DNA of 64,000 nucleotides from Ryuthela nishihirai (taxonomy: Eukaryota > Arthropoda > Arachnida > Araneae > Heptathelidae), in NCBI GenBank assembly GCA_038380435.1, contig JAWZYU010000025.1, positions 31,286,707 to 31,350,706 on the forward strand, given 5' to 3'. The notes beneath the pieces are model-generated. The model was given only the letters and a program-made list of their open reading frames with translations, was not told the origin of the DNA and made no database searches. A program made the position numbers and the translations under genes. Of the stretch, positions 20,800 through 31,200 are shown piece by piece. The first letter of the stretch is position 1. Every line of letters begins with the position of its first letter.

Positions 20800-21445
20800 C
20801 TCGGGCGTCAATTTTAGCCAATCATGTACTCTAAAACACGTGCGTTCTCTTTCAGCCAATCACATCGCTCTAAAACCTGAGTCTTAGAAGTTATTATGGA
20901 AGAAGACTCTTTAAAAATAAAGTTTCTCCAACCTCAACTTCTCCATCAACGAGTGGTGTGCAAGTGGTACGAAGATGCATAAAGCCATTCAGTTGGGTTG
21001 GGTTGTTTTACCTCTGAGCGGCACTTTTTTGCACACCATGGGCTAAATGGCTAGGTCACATGGACCCCGAAGGCTCAGAGAAGGTTGGGGGAGGGAACCC
21101 ACTGGAACGGCTATTGGGAGACAGATGGTAGCCTCCCGTCAAGGCCATCTTGCGTGTTCTTTAACGTGCACAGGGTATGGCTCTCCCACACACGGGGCCA
21201 CGGCTTAACGTCCCATCCGACGGACGGCGGTCTTTCCAAGCCCATCGGTGTCCCCTACTGACCTTGAGCAAGGCGGGGAATTTTGCGGAGATAAATCTCA
21301 ACGCTGACCCAGCTGGGACTCGAACCTGGGAACTGAAGATTACGAGCCTGGCGCGCTACCGACTGAGCCACCCCCGCCCCGAAGCCATTCAGTTCACTCT
21401 ACTCCGTGAGCATATGGAGAATAGCCCAGCTTGGCGCCGAATAAT
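20800..21445 (+). mobile_element. Possible LTR-retroelement remnant (promoter, polyA signal, primer-binding-like site)
   Basis: Excluding the SINE1 at 20995-21381, this ~260-bp stretch has two CCAAT boxes (20818-20822 and 20856-20860) in a repeated AGCCAATCA context, an A/T-rich TATA-like run that includes AATAAA (20916-20921), and further on TGGCGCCGAA (21432-21441). TGGCGCC at the start of a primer-binding site (complementary to a tRNA 3' end) directly follows many LTRs. The order promoter, AATAAA, short U5-like part, TGGCGCC fits an LTR edge. No gag or pol frame and no second LTR is present, so this is a weak call. Confidence 0.35.
20995..21381 (-). mobile_element. SINE1 full-length copy
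   Basis: A 13-bp TSD AAGCCATTCAGTT (20982-20994 and 21382-21394). It splits the possible LTR remnant. Confidence 0.93.
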
Positions 21446-21559
21446 CTTTCTTTTGGCGGATAACATGATCTATTTCTCTTCATAGTTATTACTCAAAACA
21501 AAAAAATTCTGCCATTTGAAAAAAAGTGCAGAAAAAGAGTTAATTCTGAACCACAGTCT

Positions 21560-21765
21560 TTTACACTAAATGGCCACATACAAACACTAAACCACCAGGT
21601 CACAATGACCCCTAAAGGCTGCGAAAATGTTCGGGAAAGTGGACCCAATGGAAAACTGTTAGGAGACAGATGACAATCTCCCATCAATACCATGCAGCGT
21701 GTCATTTACACTGATTTAGGTCTGATTCAATGGACGACGGCCTTTCCAAACCATGGGTGCGTTCT
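21560..21765 (-). mobile_element. SINE1, very old diverged fragment
   Basis: Tail and body motifs remain (CAGGTCACAATGACCCC, GGAGACAGATG, GACGACGGCCTTTCCAA) with many changes. Confidence 0.7.
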
Positions 21766-21785
21766 TTCTGTTCCAGACCAGGGTA

Positions 21786-22090
21786 GGGGAGGGGGTTGCT
21801 CAGTCTGTTCCCCGCCCAGCCCACGGTCAGTAGGGGACACCGATGGGCTTGAAAAGGCCGCCGTCCGTCGGATGGGACGTTAAGCCGTGGTCCCGTCTGT
21901 GGGAGAGCCATACCCTGTGCACGTTAAAGAACATGCTGGATGGCCTTGACGGGAGGCTACTATCTGTCTCACAACAGCTGTTCCAGTGGGTCCCCAACCT
22001 TCTCTGAGCCTCCGGGGTCCATGTGACCTGGCCATTTAGCCCATGGTGTGCAAACAAGTGCCGCTCAGAGGTAAAACAACCCAACCCAAC
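21786..22090 (+). mobile_element. SINE1 copy with most of the head deleted
   Basis: A 13-bp TSD CCAGACCAGGGTA (21773-21785 and 22091-22103). The head stops after TTGCTCAGTC and jumps to the CCCCGCCC body, removing box B. Confidence 0.9.
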
Positions 22091-22231
22091 CCAGACCAGG
22101 GTAAGGCTTTGCGACTTGTAGATATATTTCTTTTCTGGAAGCGTAGTAGTTTAAGCAATGGCTGTTTTAAATCCCGAACTACGAACACTTAATTTACCAG
22201 CCTAATCGAGAAAAATAATCTTCTTTTCAAA

Positions 22232-22352
22232 TGAGGAGCTGAAAAAATTTGGTTTTGCATTGAGTGGGATTCGAACCCACGTCTCCAGTAAACATGCCTG
22301 GAGATGTAGGTTCGAATCCCACTCATGGCAAAACCAAATTTTTTCAGCTCAT
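22232..22352. repeat. Inverted duplication of a tRNA 3' half
   Basis: The left arm (22232-22288) and right arm (22298-22352) are complementary over ~55 bp with few mismatches, around a ~9-nt loop. Each arm contains a box B/T-loop sequence on the strand reading outward: GGTTCGAATCCCACTC in the right arm and GGGTTCGAATCCCAC in the complement of the left arm. There is no box A or acceptor 5' half, so this is not a tRNA gene. Confidence 0.85.
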
Positions 22353-22433
22353 CATTTCACGAGTTCCATGTCTACAGGACTTGTCCTGTGATTGTTTACT
22401 ACTGTAATCTCTTTTCGTTATTCTCTTCCCAAA

Positions 22434-22640
22434 TAAAAAAAAATATATACCTCTCAAGCAGCTGCTTGCCACAGAGGTCTGACAGGTGCCTGTCAGTTTA
22501 TATGCCAGAGTAGAAGGTCTGAGAGGATGGCAGGATCTCAGCAGAAAAACAACACGAACATCCATGCCTTACCCGGGGCTCGAACCCAGGTCCCTTAGAT
22601 CAGTAGCCAAGCGCGCTAACCACTCGGCCATGGGACGGCT
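22434..22640 (-). mobile_element. SINE2 full-length copy
   Basis: An 11-bp TSD CTCTTCCCAAA (22423-22433 and 22641-22651). Confidence 0.93.
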
Positions 22641-22775
22641 CTCTTCCCAAACGATAAAAAAAATGAAATTATTATTGCACCGTGTTCAGACTGACAAGTT
22701 GTAAAAGTTAATGATCCATCTTGAAACCCGAATTAAAACAAAGGTAAAGCAAAAGGAGATAACAATTGTTGGATG

Positions 22776-22990
22776 TCCCGCCCCCACACGAAGTCGACCA
22801 GTTCATCAGCCTCAGGTATCGATTCGGAGTCAATTTGCGGTTCATCCGACAAGCGGACCTCCCCTACACATGACTGCGCGTCGGCGGCACTCTCCGTCCT
22901 CTCTCTACCGTTCACTCCTCACTCCCGTTCCGTTGCTATGGCAACGCCCCTCTTTCAACAAGCGGTTTACCGCTGCCCCTATGATGCTAA
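22776..22990. promoter_or_regulatory. CpG-rich segment with an X-box-like site, candidate promoter or exon
   Basis: A GC- and CpG-rich island in AT-rich surroundings, not repeated in the window. It contains the 14-bp near-palindrome GTTGCTATGGCAAC at 22932-22945, which fits the RFX X-box pattern RYYNYY-WW-RRNRAC. Open frames exist on both strands: a 154-codon plus frame at 22711-23175 and a 60-codon minus frame starting at 22915, the latter acidic. I recognise neither. It could be a promoter/5' exon or chance composition. Confidence 0.3.
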
Positions 22991-23380
22991 TGCCCTACTC
23001 AGCAACACACAATAGCACCCGGTCACACTCGTTTCCAGAGCATAATTACGGTCATAAAGCTGTCTTATCTTCTCCGGAGTCTCTTCCACTGAATGAATTC
23101 TGGAGGGAATATCTTACCTCGTTTGTTACGGTTCACGATACGGTGAAGATGAAATATTGCTTTTTAATGGATTGAGCTATTGCTTTTTCCCCCCCCAAAA
23201 TTTACTGGTATAATCAGTTTCTCCTTGAGTTGAGTGTTCATGACTTTACTTCGTAAATAAACTTATTGATTTTCTCTATCGTTGTTAAGTAGAATTCATT
23301 GAAAAATACAGGATTTTGTGTCTTCTCATTGACGAGAATTAGACTAATTGGAGGAAGTAGATTAAATGCAGTAATTATCC
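22991..23380. other. Unassigned unique sequence
   Basis: No recognised element apart from the end of a plus frame that stops at 23175. Confidence 0.4.
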
Positions 23381-23565
23381 CGTGGCCGAGTGGTTAGCGC
23401 GCTTGGCTACTGATTAAGGGACCTGGGTTCGAGCCCCGGGTAAGGCATGGATGTTTGTGTCGTTTTTCTGCTGAGGTCCTGTCATCCTCTCAGACCTTCT
23501 ACTCTGGCATATAAACTGTCAGACCTCTGTGTGGCAAGCAACTGCTTGAGGGGGTATTTATTTAT
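23381..23565 (+). mobile_element. SINE2 copy with duplicated 3' flank
   Basis: Head to tail present, with a ~16-bp deletion (CATATAAACTGTCAGACC). A ~30-bp unit TATAATTATCAATCATTAAA follows twice (about 23564-23616). Confidence 0.88.
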
Positions 23566-23689
23566 AATTATCAATCATTAAAGTATTTTTTTTTATAATT
23601 ATCAATCATTAAAGGAAGGGATTGATTTCAAGTTTTGTGTAGAGGAGAGATTTAGTGGTAAAATGCAGAGTAAAATTTATTTAGAGGAT

Positions 23690-23823
23690 TGGGTTGGGTT
23701 GTTTTACCTTTGAGCGGCACTTTTATACACACCATGGGCTAAATGACCAGATCACAAGGACCCCGAAGGCTCAGAGATGGTTGGGGGAAGGGACCCACTG
23801 AAAGAGCTGTTGGGAGACAGACG
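23690..23823 (-). mobile_element. SINE1 tail fragment of a diverged subtype
   Basis: Carries CACTTTTATACACACCATGG where other copies have a TTTTTTGCACACC tail. It stops at GGAGACAGACGG. The same subtype recurs at 24609-24740. Confidence 0.8.
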
Positions 23824-24606
23824 GTTGGGTTGTTTTACCTCTGAGCGGCACTTTTTTGCACATCATGGGCTAAATGGCCAGGTCACATGGACCCCGAAGG
23901 CTCAGAGAAGGTTGGGAGAGGGGACCCACTGGAACAGCTGTTGGGAGACAAATGGTAGCCTCCCGTCAAGTCCATCAAGAGTGTTCTTTAACGTGCACAG
24001 GGTATGGCTCTCCCGCACACGGGGCCATGGCTTAACGTCCCATCCGACGGACGGCGGTCTTTCCAAGCCCATCGGTGTCCCCTACTGACTGGGGCGGGGG
24101 TGGCTTAGTCGGTAGCGTGCCAGGCTCGTAATCTGTAGTTCCCAGGTTCGAGTCCCAGCTGGGTCAGCGTTGAGATTTATCTCCGCAAAATTCCCCGCCC
24201 TGCCCACGGTCAGTAGGGGACACCGATGGGCTTGGAAAGGTCGCCGTCCGTCGGATGGGACGTTAAGCCGTGGTCCCGTGTGTGGGAGAGCCATACCCTA
24301 TGCACGTTAAAGAACACGCTGGATGGCCTTGACGGGAGACTACCATCTGTCTCCCAACAGCTGTTCCAGTGGGTCCCATCCCCCCAACTTCTCTGAGCCT
24401 TCGGGTTCATGTGACCTGGCAATTTAGCCCATGGTGTGCAAAAAAGTGCCGCTCAGAGGTTAAACAACCCAACCCAACCCCTACTGACCGTGGGCAGGGC
24501 GGGGAATTTTGCGGAGATAAATCTCAACGCTGACCCAGCTGGGACTCGAACCTGGGAACTACAGATTATGAGCCTGGCGCGCTACCGACTGAGCCATCCC
24601 CGCCCC
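23824..24606 (-). mobile_element. SINE1 copy split by an opposite-strand SINE1
   Basis: Antisense tail and body at 23824-24089, head at 24478-24606. The interruption is the plus-strand SINE1 at 24090-24477. Confidence 0.92.
24090..24477 (+). mobile_element. SINE1 nested in SINE1
   Basis: An 11-bp TSD CCCCTACTGAC (24079-24089 and 24478-24488) duplicated from the host SINE1 body. The two opposite copies form a large imperfect palindrome. Confidence 0.94.
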
Positions 24607-24608
24607 CT

Positions 24609-25062
24609 GCTTAACCTCTGAGCGGCACTTTTATACACACCAGGGGCTAAATGGCCAGATCACAAGGACCCCGAAGGCTCAGAGAAGGTTGGAGGAAGGG
24701 ACCCATTGAAAGAACTGTTGGGAGACAGACGGTAATCTGTCTCCCAACAGCTGTTTCAGTCCGTAATTTTATGGATTGAGCTCTACCTTTTTTCCCAAGT
24801 TTTTGTCGTCTGTTTACTCCCATCAAGGCCACCAGCGTGTTCTTTTAACGTGTACAGGGTATAGCTCTTCCGCACACGGGGCCACGGCTTAACGTCCCAT
24901 CCCATGGACGGCGCCCTTTTCAAGTCCATAGATGTCCCCTACTGCCAGTGGGCAGGGCGGGGAGTTTCACGGAGATAAGTCTCAACGCTGACCCAGCTGG
25001 GACTCGAACCTGGGAACTGCAGATTGCGATCCTGGCGCGCTACCGACTGTACCGGCGCCCTA
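24609..25062 (-). mobile_element. SINE1 pieces, rearranged
   Basis: A tail piece (24609-24740) ends in a small inverted repeat around GGGAGACAGACGG and CTGTCTCCC. After ~85 bp of other sequence, a body and head (about 24823-25062) continue from TCAAGGCCACCAGCGTG. Confidence 0.8.
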
Positions 25063-25426
25063 CTCCAATTACGGCCGGATCTAGGGGTAGGCTGGGTGAA
25101 GGGGAACTGTACCCCCATATCTCATCCCCCTCCATCTTTGAGAATGTTAGTAACCGGAATGAATGGGATATTATCCGTATTTTTTAAGAAATCTGTTAAA
25201 TTAAAACTGAAGGAAAAAGTTTATATCTGGATAGTGTTACGGTTTCATGTAGACTTGATCGTAACCCCCTCCCCCACTCAGTTTTGTGTTTTTTAGATCC
25301 GAGCCTGATTCCACCCATAATGGAGTTTCCGGAAATTATCTTTGCCTTCCTTCTCCCCCCCCCCCCCCCCCACCTCCATACTCAGTGCTTCAGCAGCGCT
25401 GCACCAAGTAAGAAAGAAAGAAAGGG
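25063..25426. other. Unassigned, with poly-C run
   Basis: No gene or element recognised. A run of about 15 C at 25356-25370 and a short GAAA repeat near 25412-25425. Confidence 0.5.
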
Positions 25427-25477
25427 AATGGGTTGGGTTGTTTTACCTCTGAGAGAGGTAAAACAACCCAACCCATT
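25427..25477. repeat. Perfect 24-bp inverted repeat at a SINE1 tail
   Basis: 25427-25450 is the exact complement of 25454-25477, separated by GAG. Each arm is the SINE1 tail (GGGTTGGGTTGTTTTACCTC), so the tail has been copied in inverted form in place of ~20 bp of normal tail. Confidence 0.93.
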
Positions 25478-25876
25478 TTGCACACCATGGGCTAAATGGC
25501 CAGGTCACACCGAAGGCTCAGACCCCGAAGGCTCAGAGAAGGTTGGGTGACCTTCGGGAGCCCGAAGGCTCAGAGAAGGTTGGGTGAGGAGACCCACTGG
25601 AACAGCTGTTGGGAGACAGATGGTAGCCTCCCGTCAAGGCCATCCAGCGTGTTCTTTAACGTGCAGAGGGTATGGCTCTCCCGCACACGGGGCCACGGCC
25701 TTAACGTCCCATCCGACGGACGGCGGCCTTTCCAAGCCCATCGGTGTCCCCTACTGACCGTGGGCAGGGCGGGGAATTTTGCGGAGATAAATCTCAACGC
25801 TGACCCAGCTGGGACTCGAAACTGGGAACTACAGATTACGAGCCTGGCGCGCTACCGACTGAGCCACCCCCGCCCC
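25478..25876 (-). mobile_element. SINE1 copy with shuffled tail
   Basis: Body and head are normal. The tail side carries repeated CCGAAGGCTCAGA units and an inverted ACCTTCGGG piece (25490-25585), which points to local template switching. Confidence 0.9.
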
Positions 25877-25879
25877 CAA

Positions 25880-26227
25880 AAAGGGAATGGTGTTCCATTT
25901 TTAAAATGCTGTATCAGGATTTCTAAGAGGATGTCCAATTAAAAACCAATCTATTTTAAAAACAATAACAAATAAAATAGCATCTCGTCTGGCGAACATG
26001 GAATATTCATTTTCAAAGAGAATAGGCAAACATTGGAAAGAGAGCTGTGTACCAATCTCCTTTGATGATGTAAAGAACCGGTTAAAGCTAGCAAATAATA
26101 TCCGACCCAATCTTCTCGTAGAGCAAGTTGTTAGTTCCTTTCAAAACAGATATTCTCTTCTGGAAGGGGAGGTCTGCTAGATCAGTGTGGTCTATTGATC
26201 ATGTCGGCTATGACTACATCTTTTTTT
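25880..26227. other. Unassigned, with third copy of a dispersed repeat
   Basis: GTGTACCAATCTCC at about 26047 and CCTTTCAAAACAGATATTCT near 26135 match 4280-4440. The rest is unassigned. Confidence 0.5.
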
Positions 26228-26718
26228 CCTGCACTGTTGAATAGTGGTTAGTTTTCAGGGTCCTAATGTTGACCATTTAAATCCACTGGGCTGGTGATTG
26301 ATTACGGATTCTGGACTTGCTGCAGTGGTGGGCCTCTGTTGAGGGAAAATCTGTCGCTGCGTTTATTTATGGTCACCAGCTCTTAGTGAACAGATTCACT
26401 GGATACCTTATATCAGTTGGTGAATAATCCTGATCAGAGACCATCACAGATACCTAAACATTATTTTAGCTAGTTGGGCATCCTAATCGTACCCTGGAGT
26501 AATGTGTCACAGGCAGGTCAGTTTCCATCTAGATTTTGGTTTTTGAAAAGGTCTACTTGAAAAGGTGGTGCCTGAAGTACCTACCATCATTTAGTACTGA
26601 GGGAACGAGTCTTTATCCATGCCTGAGATTAGGGGGCTGTTTGATGTTGTCGGCCCTACCTCTTTCAATAAACATAATTTCTTTAAAAATCCTACTAATC
26701 ATTTTCCCTCCCCAGTTA

Positions 26719-26933
26719 CAGTCGCTCAAAAAAGTATCCGAACACTATGGTTGATTGCAAAATTCAGAAAAAATATCTGGCATTGATTTTTTTAGAAATT
26801 AGTCATCTGGCAACCTTAGTTGTCACGTGACACGAAGGTTACCAGATCACTAATTTGTAAAAAAATCAATGCCAGATATTTTTTCTGAATATTGCAATCA
26901 ACCATAGTGTTCGGATACTTTTTTGAGCGACTA
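26719..26933. mobile_element. Tc1/mariner-type foldback MITE, second copy
   Basis: Same ends as the 7415-7675 element, TA flanks at 26717-26718 and 26934-26935, but a shorter centre (one CACGTGACACGAAGGTT palindrome rather than two). Confidence 0.92.
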
Positions 26934-27611
26934 TACGTGGAACGTGAGGATGTTTCATAGAGATTATTCTCTCGACGTCCTCATACAGGAATTCCAGAGT
27001 TATAATATAGATATTCTGGGCTTGCAAGAAACCAGATGGATAGGTAAAGTTAAGTTATTTAAAATTAATTTTAAATTTCTCTTTTCGGGCAGGCAGGGAG
27101 GATGGAAATCATCTCCAAGGTGTAGGTTTGCTTCTCAGCAGACACGCCAGTGATGCTCTTGTAGGATATGACTGTATTAATGAAAGATTTCTTACAGCAA
27201 AATTTAAAACAAATAATTAAAGACTTGAATGTCATCTGTTGTTACGCCTCCACCGAGGACTCCGATGAGAACGAGAAGGATACGTTTTACAGCCAGCTTT
27301 AGGATATTTTGAATTCTGTGAAGAAAGGAGATATTTCTCTTGTGCTAGGTGACTTCAATGCTAAACTTCTAATCTTTGGGCAGGAGTTTTTGGTCCCTTT
27401 GGCATTGGTTGTTCCATTGACAATGGGGAACGTCTCCTACAGGTAAGTAAACTTAATTGGTTGCAAATAACGAACACATACTACGAACACCGGGCATTTA
27501 TAAATATACATGGCTTTCACCTGATGGGTTGCACATGAATATGATTGATTACATATTAATTAATAGCAAATGGACTAGTTCAGTTAGGAATGCCATATCT
27601 TATAAATAACA

Positions 27612-27834
27612 AATAAATATTCCGTCAAGCAGCTGCTTGCAAAGAGGTCTGACAGGAGCCTCTCACTTTAATGCGCCATAGAGAATATCTGTGAGGAAAG
27701 CGAGTCCGAAGTAGAAAGACAACACAGCATCCATGCTTTATCTGGGACTCGAACCCCGGCTGTCATGGCTAGTCGAACCCAAGGTCCCTTCGACCAGTAG
27801 CCAAGCACGCTAACCACTTGGCCACGGGGACGGC
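27612..27834 (-). mobile_element. SINE2 copy in LINE copy A
   Basis: Antisense head and tail present. The head carries an internal duplication (GGACTCGAACCCCGGC and GTCGAACCCAAGG). It splits the EN domain just before the SDH motif. Confidence 0.88.
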
Positions 27835-28299
27835 ATTAGGGGAGCTGAAATTGTGTCTGACCATTATCTGATCAAAAGTGTCTTACAACCGAAAACCGCT
27901 TAAGAAATGATGTGCTAAGGTTAAGAGATTTATTTACCTTTAACACTGAAGCTTGAAAATCAGATATAGCCAAAGCATACCATGCTAGGCTAAAATATTT
28001 AGTATTATGAAAACTTTGGTTTGCTTACTACTGAAGTTACTGAAGATGAGGAAGAATAGGATCAGTTTACACAGACTTTTCTTGAAACTAACAATATTCT
28101 TTTGGGTAAAAAGGAACAGAGGAGAAGTTATTTCAGTAATAAGGCTTGGAACTTATTTTTGAAAAAAAAATTGCAAGAATGGAATTTTTACATTAAAAAA
28201 AATAATTTTTTAATGAAAAATAATAATAAAAGAAATTTTTATAAAGGAAAAAAGAATTGTGGATGGTGCTGACGGAGTAGAAACGCAAAGTACTACTTT

Positions 28300-31200
28300 T
28301 TTTTTCTACCCCGCTGAGGAGTGGTCAACAACACAGGGTCGTGGTGCTGACCATATAAACCCACTGGACTGGACAGATATATGGCTCTGAGCTTGATTAT
28401 GGATCCTGATTTTGCTGCACTGGTGGGCTTCTGTGGAAGGAAAATCTTCCGCTGTGTTTTCTGTTTGTTTGTGGGTTGACAGCCCCAAGTGAATAGATTC
28501 ACAGGATATGTTTATCAGCTGGTGGATAATCCTGAGCAGAGGTCATCGCAGGCACCTGAACTCTTTGCTTCTATTGGCATCGTCAAATTCTACATTGGAG
28601 GAAGTCTCCCAGTGTAGATGGCATCAGCCTTTAGTGGTGGGGGAACGGGTCTTTGCCCCATGTCTGCGATTAGGGGGCTGTTTGATATTGTCGGCATTCC
28701 CTCTCTCAATAAACATAGTTTCTTTAAACATTCCACTAACCATTTTCTCTCCATAGGTAGTTGGAAACACACTCTGCACAGAGCTTTTTCTTTTGATGTC
28801 CTCACACAAGAATTCCACCATTATAATTTAGATATTCTTGGCTTGCAAGAGACCAGATGGACAGATAAAGGTCAGATTCTTAAAAATAATCTTAAATTTC
28901 TCTTTTCAGGGAAGGACGACAATAAGCATCACCAAGGTGCGGGTTTGCTTCTCAGCAGACACGCTAGTGATACCCTTCTAGGATAAGAGTGCATTAAGAA
29001 AGGTTTCTTACAGCAAAATTTCAGACAAGCGTTAAAGACTTGAATGGTTTGGTTGTTTGGGGTTTAATGGCGCATCGGCAACAAGGCCATAATGCGCCAA
29101 ACAAAAGACAATATAAAAGATAAAAGACATAGAAACCCGCAACCAAAATTAAAAATATATTTTCAACATTATAAATGGGTAAAATAACAAAAAAACAGGT
29201 GCACAGAAACAGAGTAAAACAACTGTAGAAATACTAAATAAAATAATCCCAGGTGTAAGAGACCTGGGGTAAATAATGCGATTAAAATATCCAGTATAAT
29301 TAGTATATCAAATTCGATTAAAATATCCAATAAATTTTAAAAATTGAAAAACAGCGGTAAAATGACAATGATCTGATAAAAGATGTCCGAGTGTAAGGGG
29401 CTCGGACGTAAAATCGTGGAAGTTAAAAAACATACGTCGTTCAAGGTTAAAACAATGATATTCAATTAAAATATGTTTAACTGTTAAAACGGTGTCACAA
29501 AACTCGCACTTAGGTACTGCGTCCGCCAAAGACTTGAATGTTATCTGCTGTTATGCCCACACTGAGGATGCCGATGAGGATGAGAAGAATAGGTTTTATG
29601 AACAACTTCAGGATATTTTGAATTCTGTCAAGAAAGGAGATATTACCCTTGTTCTTGGTGACTTCAATGCCAAAGTTGGTCGACCTTGTTAAAACCTTGT
29701 TAAAAGTGTCTTGCAACTTAAACTTAAAAAGTGTGCTAAAGTTAAAAAATTTACCTTTAATACTGAAGCTCTGAAAGACCCAGTTATAGGTAAAGCTTAC
29801 CATGATAGGTTACTTAGTCATTATGACAGTCATGGTTTGCTTACTACTGAAGTTGAGGAAGAATGGGGCCGTTTTAAACAGGCTTTTTTGGAAACTAACA
29901 GTACTCTTTTAGGAAAAAACGAGCAGAGGAGACAGAATTATTTGAGTGATAAGGCACTTGAGCTTATTTCAGAAAGAAGGAACTGCAGGAATGTCCTTAA
30001 TCAGTACCCTACTAGTCCTAATAGAAAGGATTACAGAGAGCTTAATAGACGTGTAAAAGATCTGTTAGCTGCTGATAAGAATCTTTGGCTTGATGGTTTG
30101 GCTGACAAAGCCGAGGAAGCAGTTAGACAGCACAACAGCAGAGAGCTGTACCAGATAGTTAATGTTTTGTGTGGTAGAAAACGAACAGGTATACAGGGAC
30201 AGAAGGATAAACAAGGTAAGGTTATAGAAGGTGAGGATTCTGACACGGCTAGGTGGGCTGAGCATTTCAGTGATGTTATAAACAATGTAGTTAGTTCTAC
30301 TCCCATTGTTTGCAATGATGATAGATACATTGGTGGCTTTAATGTTGGCCCTATAACACAATCTGAAGTTAGTTTGGCTGTTTCTAAACTTAACTTCCCC
30401 AGGGGTAGATGAAATTACTACGGAAATGCTTAGAGCTGGGAATGTTTCGGTTACCACTTGGATGACTGAAATTTTGAATACCTTTTATGATAAAGGCATG
30501 GTTCCTAAGGATTTTACCAGAGCTATTATTATCCCTATTTTCAAAAAAGGTGATCGCAGTTCTTGTGATAACTATAGGGGTATCAGCCTACTCTCCGTTC
30601 CAGGTAAAGTTCTTTCCATGATTGTGCTTAATAGAATTAAGAATCTGGTTGACAGTCAATTGCGTGATGAGCAATGTGGATTCAGAAGTGGTAGGGGATG
30701 TGTAGATCAGATATTTTCACTTAGGCAGATTCTTGAGAAATGTTTAGAGTTTCAGAAACCTTTGGTTGCTAGCTTTGTTGATTTCAAAAAGGCTTTCGAC
30801 TCTGTTGATCGTCATAATTTGTGGTTGATTGTGAGATCATATGGTATACCTGACAAGTTAGTTAACATAATGAAAGCTCTCTATAATAACACTGAGTCGT
30901 GTGTGAGAGTTGGTAAGGCTTGTAGCAATTGGTTTAGCATTACTTCTGGTGTTCGACAAGGGTGCATTTTGTCTCCTTTTCTCTTTAGCTTGGTTATTAG
31001 ATTATGTTATGCAAAATTCACTTCAAGGGAAAGATTTTGGCCTTAAATGGACTGGAGATACGAAAATTTCTGATTTAGATTATGCTGATGATTTAGCCCT
31101 TTTGGCAAATGATGTTGATGAGATGAATTCGTTCATTCGAGCTGTTGATGAGACTGGTAGTAGAGTAGGTTTGGTTATAAACAGAGAGAAAACTAAAGTG

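Larger units (their letters stand above)
26228..28170 (+). mobile_element. RTE-like LINE copy A (degraded 5' half)
   Basis: Non-LTR retrotransposon of the type with an apurinic-type endonuclease (EN) followed by reverse transcriptase. The 5' untranslated part runs to about 26716. EN pieces follow in shifting frames: ILGLQETRW near 27018-27045, GDISLVLGDFNAK near 27325-27365, SPDGLHMNMIDYILINSKW near 27520-27575, and VSDHYLIKSVLQ near 27853-27890. The SDH motif belongs to the EN active site. Interrupted by a MITE (26719-26933) and a SINE2 (27612-27834). The RT part is missing beyond 28170, where a second, better-preserved copy begins. Many frameshifts; dead. RTE assignment rests on the EN motif pattern. 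Confidence 0.8.

Noticed and set aside
22256..22330. A functional tRNA gene on either strand
   Set aside because: Only the 3' half with the T-loop is present, duplicated in inverted form. Box A, D-arm and acceptor 5' half are missing.
22711..23175. 154-codon plus frame as a gene
   Set aside because: No recognised domain, overlapping open frames on both strands, and explained by locally high GC. Kept only as a candidate regulatory or exon segment.
27440..27449. CAGGTAAGTA as a splice donor
   Set aside because: It lies inside LINE endonuclease code and is present in the corresponding place of copy C, so it is element sequence.
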